Shown: positions 32,460 to 43,829 of the stretch, piece after piece | Position numbering within the stretch: position 1 is the stretch's first letter | Layout of the letters: each line of letters begins with the position of its first letter | Source: Cryptomeria japonica | Taxonomy: Eukaryota; Streptophyta; Pinopsida; Cupressales; Cupressaceae | Assembly (NCBI RefSeq): GCF_030272615.1 | Contig: NW_026729323.1 | Span: 36,117-100,116, forward strand | DNA: 64,000 nucleotides | Direction: 5' to 3' | Made by a program: the position numbers and the translations under genes | Notes under the pieces: generated by a model | The model's database searches: none | The model's input: the letters and a program-made list of their open reading frames with translations, nothing else | Told to the model about the DNA's origin: nothing

Positions 32460-33371
32460 GATTCAAACTCCAACAAGACTCAAAATGGGACAATATAGAG
32501 GAATAATTGGTAAGGACAACATAAACATTTTTCTCTTTAATATTAGGCAATGCGGATCTATCAAGCCACTGAAACAAAAGATATATGGAGTCATCAGAAA
32601 GATAGGTTTTAGGTAGGTCAAGGGAGGAGCAAGCATCTCACAAAATAGTGTAAGTCTTGCAGTGAGAAGGGGGATGGGAAAGGTATCCCTCAAAACATTC
32701 CAACTCAAAAGGTTCCCATCATTCAAAATATTAGTATGTATTGATGTCTAAAGCATCCCAGGCCTTAGCGGAACAACCTTGCAGTTGGGCAAGAGGTACT
32801 TGTCCTTGTATTTCACATTCCACTAGATCGACCGTTCTCCACACACCTCCCCATTAACTCCCACTAAACCATTATGGGAAATGTATTTCCTTACTACGTC
32901 CCAAGCCTTCCAGATATATTTAAAGACTGTGGATCCTAAGAGTGTCATGCAATGATATCACAAAGCAACAATCCTTTCCATGTTGGACTTTTCTTGGGAG
33001 TGGCCTTGGAAAGGTTGTGTCTAATTAGGATTTTCTAAAGGTTATTCCCTTGAAGAGCTTTGAATATCCACTTTTTAGCCAAAGAAATTCCTTTCCAACA
33101 CAAGTGCTTGAGATCTAGCCCCCCATATTCTTGCTTAGGGTACACCATTGCTATTTTATTGCATATTTTTTCATGCCCCATTTTCTATCTGACCATAAAA
33201 ACTTCTTGTTTTGCTTCTTAATGTGGCAAAACTAATAGTTAATAAAGAGCTAGGCAGAAGTGTAATAAATATTGTAAGAGGAAAGGATCTAATAACATAT
33301 CTGCACTCTCCTTGCTAATGAGAGGAAGTGTCTATTCCATTCCCTAGGTTTTTATCAATATTTTCTCTGAC

Positions 33372-34235
33372 CTATTCCAACATTGCCTTCAAATTGGGTT
33401 CTATGGCAAAGGGGATTCCCAAATATCTTACGATCTTGTCCAATTCTCCCCAAGAGACAGATAATTTGTAGCGCCAAGGGGCTAGGCTTGCTTCCCATCC
33501 TAAAATGATTGATTTAGACAATGAGATCCTTCTCCCTAAAGATTTGCATGTTAGATCTAATTTAGCCATAAGTGTCTCCATGTTATCCTATTCCAACTTA
33601 GTAAGGATCACCATATCATTTGCAAACTGAATGTTGGAAAGATTCTCTCCACTTGATAAGGTAACTCCCTAAAAATTGGGAGATGTCCTACAGTCCCTCA
33701 TGAGGTAGTATAGTACATCGACCAAGATAAAAAAATTAGCAGGTGCTAAAGGGCAGCCTTGTCTAATGGATCTTGAGAGATTAAAAATCCAAACTTCTTA
33801 CCATTAATATCAACACATGCTTTGCCATCCTCCATCAATATATTCACCATTTTACAAAAGTGTTCTGGAAAGCCTAAAATTTTCATCAGTAGTCGTACAA
33901 AGCTCCATTCTATTCTATTGTAAGCCTTTTCAATGTTTATCCTATTTAGACTCTCTTTCCCAATGCATGGGCTCCCAACAAGTGAGTAAATTTTTTAGCA
34001 TATATCTACCCTTGAAAAAACCTGTTTGGGTAGAGTTAATGACTTTGGGAAGAATGTTTTCTAATAACTTTGCAAGAGCTTTCGCCAAAATCTTGTAGGA
34101 TAAATTCAGTAAAGTAATGCACCTCCGATTATTGATTTGAGATCTATCTCCCTCTTTGGGAATCAACTTTATGAGACCTTTGTTAATGTCCTCCCCTAAT
34201 GAGGCCTTGGTAATAGCTTTTTTAAATACACCCAA
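33372..34235 (-). pseudogene. LINE reverse transcriptase remnant
   Basis: Minus-strand block 33942-34235 holds INKGLIKLIPKEGDRSQINN, YKILAKALA and QTGFFKGRYM. Block 33372-33581 holds ISLSKSIILGWEA and IVRYLGIPF. The region between carries the decayed catalytic box. No continuous frame remains. Confidence 0.8.
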
Positions 34236-34929
34236 TAAATCTCCCCCAATTCATTCAATGCATTCTTTGTAAAAATAGTCGGAAGACCATCCGGTCGTAG
34301 AGATTTTCTATTGCTAAAGGTATTTATGGCCTTAATTTCCTCTAAAGAGAGCTTTCTATCCAACAACTAGGCATCCTCTGGGCTGACTTTTCTAGGGATG
34401 ATCACTTTAATGTACTCCCTAGCTCAAGCTTTATTTGTCTGATTGTCCTTAGAGGAGAAAATATTTTTGTAAAACTAAGAAAAAGCTTCCAAAATACCTA
34501 CTTGGTCAGTAATGGTTGCACCATTATCACAAATACTGTCAATTCCAATCCTAGCTTCCTTAGCTTTAAGAAGATGGAAAAAAAAATTCGTTCCTTTGTC
34601 CCCATGTTCCAGCCAGTTAATTCTTTCTCTGGTCTTAACTCCCTAAATACTCATATTCTATATCCTCTAAAGAGATTATTTTGCAAGGCAAATAACATTT
34701 TGAGCCTTCACATCATTAGGGTTGTTCTGGAAGATTTCTTTAGTCCTCTAAAGATTGCAGTGAACTAGAGTCTTCTCCCTTCTGCTATCCTTGGCCAATT
34801 TCCTTCCCACTAATTGAAACAAGAACTTCCAACTAAGAATATTTTTGGTTCTATTCCTGACTGAGGCTACTATGCTTGCAAATGTTCTTAATGAATAATC
34901 TGATAATGGAAGTCGCCTGCATTAATTAT

Positions 34930-35205
34930 TTCTCATTTCGAAGATTGGTATTAAGTGTGAAGTTCTCCTTATGAGAAAAGAATCTGGGGGGAATATTATT
35001 ATGAGAGAACCTACCCTAAATGGGGTGGTGGTCAGAAAGACTGCAGGGGGTGAATTTCACACAAAACCCCTCCTGGCTCTTGACAATTCTGAAAAATTCT
35101 TTGTTCAAGTAAAATCCGTCAAGCCTACAAAAGATCCTTTTGTTACCTTTCTAAAATTACACCATGTAAACCATATGTTTTTATATTCTCGAGGAGAATT
35201 TGCTA
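34930..35205 (-). pseudogene. LINE endonuclease 3' part
   Basis: With one frameshift the minus strand reads RLDGFYLNKEFF and PCSLSDHHPI, the end of the APE endonuclease. It is truncated at 35211, where the G/T array resumes. Confidence 0.65.
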
Positions 35206-35211
35206 GTTAGG

Positions 35212-36500
35212 TTGACAATTAGGTTCCATTTAGTTTAATGCTCGATTAACTTTAGGGTTACAATTAAGTTTAGTTTAATGTTCAAATTCAATTTTATTTA
35301 GGTTTATGATATAATTTGGTTTAGTTCTAGTGTTAGGGTCTAATTGGTTTAGGAATAGGGTTCAATTTGGCTTAATGTTTAATTAGGTTTAGGTTTATGG
35401 TTGAATTTGGTTTAGTCCTATAGATATGATTCAATTTGCTTTAGGATTTGGATTTACTTTAGCTTAGCTTAGGTTAAGGTTTCAATGTTGTTTAGTTTAT
35501 ATTTATGTTTATGGTTACGTTTCAAATTATTTTAGTGTTCATTTTAGTTTAGATTGAATTATATTTAATCTGGGTTTAATTAGGATTAGTTAGCTTATTA
35601 TTTAATTATTTTTAGGATAAGGGTTAAATTTGGTTAATTGTTCAATTGAATTTAGGGTTAGGTATTAATTTGGTTTAGTAATAGGGTTAGGGTTTAATTT
35701 CATTATTTGTAGGGCTAAAATTTAATTTGGTTCTAGGTTATCATTCCATTTGAATTAATTGTTGTTAGGCCTATGATTAGGATTTAAGTTGTTGTAATTT
35801 TCAATTAGGTTTAGGGCTAGTATTTAACTTTGATTAATTTTAAAGTTGGGTTATATATAGGTTCATGATTAAGATTAAATTTCATTTAGTGCTATGGTTA
35901 CAATTTTTTTAAGTGTAGTGTTAGGATTTGATTTTGTTTAGGTTTAGGGTTTAGTTTGGTTTAGTGTTAGTGTTAAGGTATAATTAGTTTAGGGTTAGAT
36001 TTAAATTTCATTTAATATTCAATTAGGTTTAGGGTTATAATTTAATTAATTTTGTTTTATAGTTAGGGTTTAGTTTGGTTTAGGATTCAAATTAAATTTA
36101 GTTTAGGTAAAAGGTTAAATTTTTTTTACTGTTTAATTATGTTTATCATCACGATTCAATTTAGTTTAGTGTTATGGTTCAATTGTAGTTGATATAAGAT
36201 GGAGGTTAAATTTGATATAGGGTTGAACTTAGGTTTTATAAGATTTATTATTAATTTTAGGGTTAAGGTTCATTTTTTTGGTGTTTAATTAAGTTTAGGG
36301 TTTGGGTTTAATTAATTATAATGTACAATTAGATTTAAGGTTATGATTTAACTTGGTTTGATGTTAAGGTTAGAGTTTAATTAAGTTGATGATTAGAGTT
36401 CAATCTGGCTTGTTTTTAGGATTAAGGTTGAATTTGGTTAATTATTTTTATAAGGTTTGTGATTAAGGTTCAATTCATCATAATTTATATTGGTAGTAGA
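35212..36500. repeat. Degenerate G/T-rich TTTAGGG-like array, right half
   Basis: Same composition, unit type and orientation as 24386-26107. Individual units are too diverged for an exact period to be read by eye. Confidence 0.8.
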
Positions 36501-37150
36501 GTATAATTGAAGGAAAAAATACATTTATTTTTGAAATACAAAAATCCCAACACTAAAGCTATAAAAATAGTTCCATAGAATAAAATAATGAAAAGAAATT
36601 AAAAAATTAATAAGATCAAATTTTTACTAGAAATTTTAACTACATGTTACATTTCTATCATATATTGTTTTTAAGTTTTAAAAGGTTACAAAATAAATAT
36701 TCTTGTTGTAAAGATGTATCTATAAATCTATATTGTTTGTTAGTTAGAAAAATATATTTTCAATAAGATTTATTTGAATGTATCCTTGAATTTTTTAAGA
36801 AAAAGTAACAAAAAATTAAATTTAAAAATATTTTTTTTAAATATATAAGAACAAATATTAAATTTTGAATTTAATTTATCTATATCTTTATAAATACATA
36901 GGGTCAATGCAAAAAAATTTAAAATAAAATCTATTGTATCTTGAGGAGATAAGAAAAACATAGTAAATCATGTCAGATTCTCTCAAAACAAATGATAATC
37001 CTGCAAGAGCACACATTTGTGGTTAGATACGTTGAAATAAAGAGAAACAATCATCTATCCTAAAAGTCAATCATTACCACCAAGAAGAAGATACACTCAT
37101 CACTCAACAAATGATAATTAATTTCATAAATGTTATTATATCTAAGTTAA
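36501..37150. other. AT-rich unassigned sequence
   Basis: Contains A- and T-runs and no recognisable domain. The 63-codon minus-strand frame at 36770-36961 is low-complexity Phe/Leu/Lys. Confidence 0.5.
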
Positions 37151-37164
37151 AGTAATTTAAATTA

Positions 37165-37721
37165 GTCGGTCATCAACCAAACACAGAAACCAAAATAGGG
37201 GAGCACCCAGAACAGACACAAAAGTAAAAGAAAGAGTGCACCAGCTCCTTGCTCTTTTGAATGGTATTCTTATTGATTTCTTCCAGCTTTTCCATAATGA
37301 ATCTGGGGGTGCCTTTTTTGCTTCTCCTGCTTCTAGTCGTAGAACTAGGGCCCATAGTTTTGTTGCCTCCAGCAGCAATGTCTTCTCCTCCAAGATCTTT
37401 CTCAAGATCACTGTGACTTGGCCATAGAAATCATCTTGTTGCTAGATTTATATTTGTTGGGTGCCCATTGGCGAGATTCTTAGTGATAAAAGTACCAAGG
37501 GTGACCATCATCTCACCTTCTTCTACTGGCTTATAATAAGGGTCATCCAAAGGAATGGCACCCCCACTATCCTCCAAATCCATTTTTAAATCAGATACTT
37601 CCTGAATATTAGAATGTTGGCCTTTCTTAGATAGAGAGGGCACAACCTCAAGGGCCTTAGTGTACTCCATGATGAGAACAATAAGCCCTTCATGGAGAAC
37701 AAGATTATTTGGATTCTCCAT
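37165..37721 (-). pseudogene. Unidentified ORF remnant, possibly LINE ORF1
   Basis: A minus-strand frame of 96 codons starts at 37721 (acidic, with DDPYYKPVEEGEMM) and stops at 37431. A further open stretch to about 37165 contains a basic string (TTRSRRSKKGTPRF) and a helical MEKLEEINKN segment. An acidic-then-basic layout followed by loss of frame resembles the end of plant LINE ORF1, but I see no knuckle or RRM-like motif. Function unknown. Confidence 0.3.
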
Positions 37722-37919
37722 TTGGTTTCCAAGACTATTCCCTAAATAATTAGTCTAGATAAGTTATTTAATGAAACTTAATTATATTACTTTAAAATAA
37801 ATTTACTAGCTATAAAATAGCTCTTTAGAACAAAATATATCTTCAGTATTATAACTTTGAGAGGTGAAGTGAAATGTGAGCATGCTAACAAAAACAATTT
37901 AACGAAAAAATTAAAGAGC

Positions 37920-37952
<33 letters not shown>

Positions 37953-38064
37953 AGTATAAATTAAAACTCTAGTCATATAATTAAATTAAATAAAACAACT
38001 TTAAAGTAAATATACTACCTATAAAATAGGTATTAAGTAAACAATATAACTGTTCAATATACTA
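37722..38064. repeat. AT-rich diverged tandem array, left part
   Basis: Strings such as AAATATACTACCTATAAAAT recur here and at 40385 (CTAGCTATAAAAT form), with GTGAGCATGCTAACAAAAA paralleled by GTGAACATATTAACAAAAA at 40707. A (TA)n run lies at 37921-37947. Confidence 0.65.
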
Positions 38065-40371
38065 TTTTTTTTTGTATTAGAAATCGAGAGACTGATAATT
38101 GGAGAGTTTATACAAAAGGGGTTATAGGAGGTAGAACCTCAACCACCAAACAGTAAAACCAGAGAGACTAAGGAAGTAGCATATACAATCACCAAAAAAC
38201 CACATCAAAAAAGGGGAGACGTTGAAGAGTACATAAGACTATGTAGCTAACAGAAGGCACTATTGTAGAATCTCATCCTAGTCCTCCAACCATGTGGTCC
38301 AGCCTCATGTTCCTTCCATCCAGACCACTTTCTTCCTCTCCAGGATCTGGGAGCACATTTCCATCTTGTTGAAGGGTGGAGGCCTGCTATCTTGTAGTTC
38401 CTTGATCACCTTCTTCACTGCATCATCAAAGGTGGTTTGGTTCTCTACGATCCTGGCCCATTCATATCCATTTTGTAGGAACTGCAAACCAGCAAGTTCA
38501 CTTTCATTACCTTAAAACTTCTCCTCATTCCTAAGTTTCCAAATAAACCATAGTATGAAAGAAGATAGAATTTGCCAGACTAAGTAAGCATCCTTCTTAA
38601 GCCCATGAATAAAACTAGTAATTATATCAAGTGTACAGACATGTTCAGTGATAGAGATTCTAAACATTAACCAAATTTCTCTAGCAAAAGGGTAGTAAAA
38701 GAAAATGTGTCACACAGTCTCAAGTTTCCTGCAAACAAAGCATAAATTGAATGTAGCCAAGTTATTTCTAAGAGGCAGTCTATCTAGTATGAGTTCCCAC
38801 CTGAAGCATTTTATCTTTGGGGGGGTGGGAGATCTCCATATCTTCTCAAAGATTTTCTACCATGCGTAGGAGTTATGGTCAACATACCACAAGGTGCTAA
38901 TATGATCAATCATCGAGGTGTCATGGTTGACTAAGTTGTAAATAGTTTTGGCTTTGATCTTGGGGAGGGTGGAGCCATCCTTCAATAGGAATGAGAGGTA
39001 TCTATGAGCATCTACATGAGTGTTTCTAGGGAAATTGAAGGGAGCACATGCATTTTTAATCATATTGTAGGTCCTCTTATGTGAAGCAGGGAGATCATAC
39101 TTATTACTAAGATTCTCCCAGCTGATAAGATTATCATGTTCTAGGATATCCATAAGATACTTAATTCCCTTATTGTGCCAGTACCTAGCAGAGCAAACTT
39201 GGGTTAAGGCAAGGGGTTTAGAGTTATGATATAGGTTCAACTATATCGACCTTTCACCATGGAGAGTACTATCATAGTCAACGCTAGAGTTGTCAATAAA
39301 TCTACGCACATGCTCCCAAGCTTTCCAGATGGATTTAAACACCTAGGTGCCTTGGAAAGACATGGAGAAACCACCGGCAATTAAGTCACTAAATAGGAGG
39401 GCTTTCCAGGATTTGGCAGTCTTGGGGACACCATTTTGTATGTTGTTTCTGATGAGAATCTTCCAAGGTTCTTGACCTTCTAGTGCATGGAATATCCATT
39501 TGGCCACAAGGGAGATTCCTTGCATTCTAAGATCCTTAAGACCCAACCCACCAAGTTTTTTGTCTAAGTGGCACCAGGTCCATTTGACCACGTGGGCTTT
39601 CCTTTTGCCCTTACCATTAGACCATAGGAAGTGTCTAATAGCCTTTTGGATTTCAAAAACTTTATAGTTACTGAACATCAAAATAGAGGAGTAGTAGATA
39701 TTGTAAGAGGAGAGGATTTTCTGACAGACTTGAATCCTGCCAGCTAAGGAGAGGATCCTATTGTCCCACTTATTGAGCTTTCTATCAATTTTTTCTTTGA
39801 CCCAACTCCACATGTGTCTAAGAGAGGGAGATATAGAGAAGGGGACACCAAGGTATTTGACTATCTTATTAGGTCCTCCCCACGAATATCCAAACTGTTG
39901 AAGCCAGTCTGGTGGTTTATCTTTCCACCCAAGTAGAGTTGATTTGGAGCTAGAGATCTGGGCGCCAGACGCTCTACCAAAGGTGTCAAGTTTTTGATTA
40001 AGAGAGTCGATATTATGCCTAGAGAGCTCCAGAAAGAGCAAGGTATCGTCGGCAAATTTAATGTTGAGCAATTCAGAGTCATCCGGCATCTTAATGCCAT
40101 GAACTCTAGGAGATAGGGTGTCATCTCTAAGGAGATAGTATAAGGCATCTGATGCAATGACAAACAGAGTAGGGGAAAGGGGGCAGCCCCACCTAATGGA
40201 TCTAGAGAGAGGAATAGGATGGGAAAGAGTCCCATTGACTTCAATCAAGGCAGACGCATCTTTGAGGAGGATCCAAACATAATCATAGAATTCACATGGG
40301 AAGCCAAAGGCTTTGAGCATCATGAGGATGAATTCCCATTCTACCCTGTCATATGCTTTCTCAAAATCAAC
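38065..40371 (-). mobile_element. 5'-truncated LINE with uninterrupted RT segment
   Basis: On the minus strand the element starts inside RT at 40371 (DFEKAYDRVEW) and ends at an A-run (plus-strand T9 at 38065-38073). After RT, sequence 38857-39240 and 38500-38850 gives the connection and zf-RVT regions (IWRSPTPPKIKCFRW, FNLCFVCRKLETVWHIFF). Flanks on both sides belong to the same AT-rich array, so the element split that array. 5' truncation is the normal outcome of LINE insertion. Confidence 0.88.
39343..40371 (-). pseudogene. LINE RT fragment with catalytic residues retained
   Basis: The open frame (386 codons, starting outside the LINE at 40503) runs into RT with DFEKAYDRV (first catalytic Asp) and CPLSPTLFVIASDALY. 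It continues with FADDTLLF at about 40056-40033 and GRASGAQISSSKSTLLGW, then the thumb-like LAGRIQVCQKILSSYN. All three catalytic Asp are present, but the fingers part and the endonuclease are missing. The conserved R-Q-G is R-W-G here. This is the best-preserved LINE segment in the window. Confidence 0.88.
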
Positions 40372-40960
40372 ATAATGATAAAAATTAAATATACTAGCTA
40401 TAAAATAACTTGTAAGTAAATAAAATAACTCTTGAACATTACGTGAAGGTAGAAAGGGATGAAATGTAAATGTGTTAACAAAAGAAAATTCAAAAACCCA
40501 CATTAAAATATAAAAAATTAAAACTATAAGATATAAATTGTAAACATGTTCAAAAAGAAAATGAAAAAGCCCACATAAAAATTAATAATTAAAACTATAA
40601 TATCTCTATGTGTTTTAGATATGTTGGATTTGTAACAAAATAAAGTTATAAAATCCTCATTGAATAAGAAAACCATGAATATAAATAATAGATAGAAAAG
40701 TGTGAAACGTGAACATATTAACAAAAAATATATTAAAAAACTCACATAAAAATAATAAAAATTAAAACTATAATATCTCTAGGTGTTTTAGATACATTGA
40801 ACTAACAAAATAACTTATAAAAGTTATAAAATCCTCATTCAATTAAAAAACCCATGAACATAAATAATTGAAACTTAGAAGTGAAAATCTACATCAAGTG
40901 GTTTTATTGTAAAAACATCCAATTAAATTTCAATTTAGAAATATTTAAATTTAGTATTAC
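40372..40960. repeat. AT-rich diverged tandem array, right part
   Basis: Strings AAAACTATAATATCTCTA-GTGTTTTAGATA (40590 and 40765) and TTATAAAATCCTCATT (40645 and 40818) repeat at a spacing of about 174 bases. Continuation of 37722-38064. Confidence 0.7.
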
Positions 40961-41189
40961 CAAATACCAAGTCAGAGTTAACACAATGGGAGACCGACTA
41001 GACTTTTAATTTATTCCATTTTAATAATTAAACTAATGTAAAGTCGGCCTATTTCACTTGATGAAAAATCGGGCAACTTACGCGAAGGGGATTTGATAAA
41101 AATATGTTCCCTCCTGTTATCAATTTGACAATTTGATAACATTTCTAACATTTCCTTTCCGCGTTGCTATCAATTCCGTGAAGAACAAA

Positions 41190-41603
41190 ATGGCAGCGAA
41201 TATCATTACATTGAGGCTGTGCAAAGGTACGAAAGACTCTGAAGATTTCGATGTGGAGAAAATGGTTGCAATGGAATCAGAGGTCATAAAGAACTGTATC
41301 CAAGACACACATCATGGGATGGAGCCTCTAAAGCTTTGTCTTCCTTCCGGTCACACCAAACCTGTCAAAGTTCTGGAGAAAGTATTAGAGTATTGTGAGT
41401 ACCATGCTCATGCAAAATCCAACAGTATATCAGAAGAAGATGTCAAGATGTGGGATACGGACTTTGCTAAAAATATTGTGGCTGCCGATCGAAATCTGGG
41501 GTCAGTCTGTCACATTCCTAAGGCTGCTGATTTTCTTCAAATTATTGGCTTGTGTAATTTGTTATCTAAGACTATTGCAAATTTCATTAAGGACATTTTT
41601 TGA
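41190..41603 (+). CDS. SKP1-like protein, C-terminally short
   Basis: SKP1 proteins bridge cullin-1 to F-box proteins in SCF ubiquitin ligases. The 137-codon frame from ATG 41190 (context AAAATGG) follows plant SKP1 closely: ITLRLCKGTKDSEDFDVEKM and MESEVIKNCIQD (BTB/POZ fold), VLEYCEYHA, EDVKMWDTDF, then AADFLQIIGLCNLLSKTIAN with FIKD. It ends at TGA 41601-41603, where family members continue about 25 residues (G-K-T-P-E-E-I-R ... W-A-F-E) that contact the F-box. LCKGTKD, with Cys where most have Ser, is unusual. The upstream Met at 41133 is in frame but looks like 5' UTR. A partial copy of the 3' end at 42700 shares the same stop, so the short form predates the duplication. It could be a divergent gene or a recent pseudogene. 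Confidence 0.6.
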   Translation: MAANIITLRLCKGTKDSEDFDVEKMVAMESEVIKNCIQDTHHGMEPLKLCLPSGHTKPVKVLEKVLEYCEYHAHAKSNSISEEDVKMWDTDFAKNIVAADRNLGSVCHIPKAADFLQIIGLCNLLSKTIANFIKDIF

Positions 41604-42060
41604 AGAGATGGAACAGAATAATTTCAATGAGGAGGTATGAGCCGCAATCCTGTGAGAGACCAGGTAGGGATATGAATAAAGTATATCTGAAAGCAGTTTG
41701 CTGAGACAATCTTGATAAATTAATTTTTCACTATTCATGTTTGAAATTTTTGTGATTTCTTTTGAGCTATACTTATATCTGTAAAGAGATTTTTTATATT
41801 ATTGAAATCACATGGTGTTGGAAACATGAATTGTTGGAAAGATGGATTATTGGCCGTGGCAATTAAGGACTTTATTGACAATACTATATATTTTGGACTT
41901 ATATAAATCTACAATGAGATCCAAAGTATTTCTCGTAGTTTCACATTTCAAAAAGTATTTAGCTCCATTTGTAATTCATTTAGTTGATTACAGAATTATA
42001 ATTTTTCTTTTATTTTTTATAATTGTAATGATAAGATTTGCAATTAGTGAGATAGACTAT
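41604..42060. other. 3' flank of the SKP1-like gene
   Basis: 41604-41800 is paralleled by 42770-42945, as part of the duplicated 3' end. The remainder shows no domain; an open frame at 41842-42090 is hydrophobic and without family features. Confidence 0.5.
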
Positions 42061-42210
42061 TTAATGAGAACATTGCCAACTGGCAAATAGACCAAAGTCA
42101 TTGCAGAGCTCCGCCATAAACTCCTCCTCCCCCAATTTCTGCGCCATCACTGGCAAATAATCTTCAAATCCCTCGAAGAATTTTCTGCGTCCCTTTTGAG
42201 TCCTTTTGCT
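42061..42210 (-). pseudogene. PBP1/KIC-like EF-hand protein N-terminal fragment
   Basis: The minus strand reads FFEGFEDYLPVMAQKLGEEE followed by FMAELCNDFGLF, then ASWQCSH and TAA at 42061. This fits the N-terminus of plant single-EF-hand calcium sensors of the PBP1/KIC group (F-x-D-x-L-P-V-M-A-x-K-L ... E-L-C-x-G-F-x-L-L), which bind PINOID kinase or a kinesin. The EF-hand itself (D-x-D-x-D-G) is absent and homology stops after about 30 residues. An upstream in-frame TAA at 42211 leaves only the internal Met as start. Identification is from memory of the family pattern and rests on a short stretch. Confidence 0.5.
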
Positions 42211-42331
42211 TTAAAGATTTATTCAGAATCATTGCAGGCACTAAATAGGAGGCAGTTGGCAGGCAAATTTTAACGAAAGTTCTTCTGCGGTTAAGAGATG
42301 ACAGCGGCCAGCATACAAGCAAATCAATTTT

Positions 42332-42495
42332 GGGAAATAAATATAAAATAGAGGGCTTCAGAGAAGCTATTTGGGAAATAAATATAAAATAGAGGGCTTC
42401 AGAGAAGCTATTTGGTAAATAAATATAAACAAGAGGGCTTCAGAGAAGCTATTTGGGAAATAAATATAAAATAGAGGGCTTCAGAGAAGTTATGT
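42332..42495. repeat. 41-bp tandem repeat, four copies
   Basis: Units begin at 42332, 42373, 42414 and 42455. Each contains AAATAAATATAAAATAGAGG and CTTCAGAGAAG, with few differences. It lies between the EF-hand fragment and the second SKP1-like piece. Confidence 0.95.
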
Positions 42496-42689
42496 GGGAA
42501 GTTCATCTTGTCAACGTACCCATGAAAAGAATGTACAGAACAGGATCTCACGTCAACAGATATTATTGAAAGGCTACAAAAGTTTTGTCTCAAAATCAAG
42601 AATCGATTCTAGTTTCTAATTTCTAATTTCTGCTCTGGTAGGGTTTCATGATACTTTTCTTAAAAACCTATCGATTCTTCTCATTAACA

Positions 42690-42945
42690 CGACACAATTT
42701 TTGAAATCAATGGTTTGTGTAATTTGTTATGCAAAACAATTGCTGATTTCATCAAAGACAATTTTTGAAGAGATGCACTAGATTTTCATGGATTAGAATA
42801 ATTTCAGTGAGGAAAGCACAACAATCCTGTGAGAGACAAGGTAGGGATACGTTTTCCTATTACCATCCTGATTAATTAATTATTTACTGTTTATGTTTGA
42901 AACTTATGTGATTGAGGTATACATATAGTTTTAAGGAGATTAGTT
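42690..42945 (+). pseudogene. Duplicated 3' end of the SKP1-like gene
   Basis: The plus strand reads INGLCNLLCKTIADFIKDNF followed by TGA, the counterpart of IIGLCNLLSKTIANFIKD at 41541-41600. Similarity continues through the 3' flank (CAATCCTGTGAGAGAC-AGGTAGGGATA in both). Only the last 20 or so codons are present, so this is a partial tandem duplication about 1.15 kb downstream. Its reading FIKDNF may be nearer the ancestral sequence than FIKDIF. Confidence 0.8.
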
Positions 42946-42949
42946 TATA

Positions 42950-43700
42950 TATATATATATATTTTATAATTAAACTATCGATTACCAATCCCTTTCATTA
43001 ATATAAAATAGAAATATATCATTGTTAAGTTTCATATGAGATAAATCTTCCATCTGGTATTCTCATGTTTCATATAGCAGAAAACTACATATTTGTATCT
43101 TAACAAACACTTATATTATTACAAAATTTGCCTCCAGGCCCACGTTGTTCATTAACATTTAACTATATAGACATTTTTTCACCTTCTAACAGTGCCTACC
43201 TATAATCCTAATCCATCTAAATTGTTTAGTCTAAAACATAAAGGATCTTATGCCACAAACTCAAAACAGAGGGCTTTACTAAACCTCTAACCTTCAGAAA
43301 TGACCTCCATTTCTTCATATTCCACACATACTGTCTTCATTACTCTGCAGCTCCAGACCTTCTAGCTCGATGAATTTTGCTTCCGCATTTGTCCAATTTA
43401 CGAGGAAATTTAGATTCCTTATTCCTTTCTCCTTATAGTCTTGATATTCCATTTCATCATCCAGAAGAATGATTGGCAGTTTTTGGATTTCCTATCCGAT
43501 TTGTTAAAATCCGATCCGTAGGTAGAGGAATTAAAAAATTATAGCAATTCCCCAGTATATCTTCCATGCCACCCAGGAATTGGGATTCGAAAATGGCCTT
43601 GCTGAGATTCCTAGCCACCTCCTTGCTTAGTCCTCTGTCTAGAGCTAAAGCCAGAAACATTCAGGACATCTGTGTTAACGCGGTATAAATTACTAAAGGA
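42950..43700. other. Unassigned sequence
   Basis: No motif was recognised. Minus-strand frames at 43457-43927, separated by one TGA, match nothing I know and overlap the LINE ORF1 remnant on the plus strand. Confidence 0.4.
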
Positions 43701-43829
43701 TGCTCATATCTCAGAATGGAACTCAATCTCCCTTCAATCCAAAAAAGGAGGTGGTTTAGATCCAGACAAGCGAAGTATCCGATGCGAGATTGAGCTTGAA
43801 CAAAGGAATACCAGATCCCTATGTCTAGT

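Larger units (their letters stand above)
26108..35211 (-). mobile_element. Degenerate LINE inserted in the G/T array and itself split by an LTR element
   Basis: The coding part (31914-35211) reads endonuclease end, RT, then zf-RVT on the minus strand. The 3' untranslated end is at 26108-26585, beyond the LTR element at 26586-31908. The element is 5'-truncated at 35211 within the endonuclease. No long poly-A is preserved, only an A-rich AATAGAAAAATAAATA-type tail. RT motifs are of the same family as the LINEs at 38065 and 59241. Confidence 0.8.

Noticed and set aside
38065-40400. 9-bp TAGTATATT match as LINE target duplication
   Set aside because: The flanks belong to one tandem array in which this string recurs, so the match is not evidence of duplication.
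42332-42495. CRISPR-like look of four evenly spaced repeats
   Set aside because: Units are contiguous 41-bp tandem copies without unique spacers, in a plant nuclear context.
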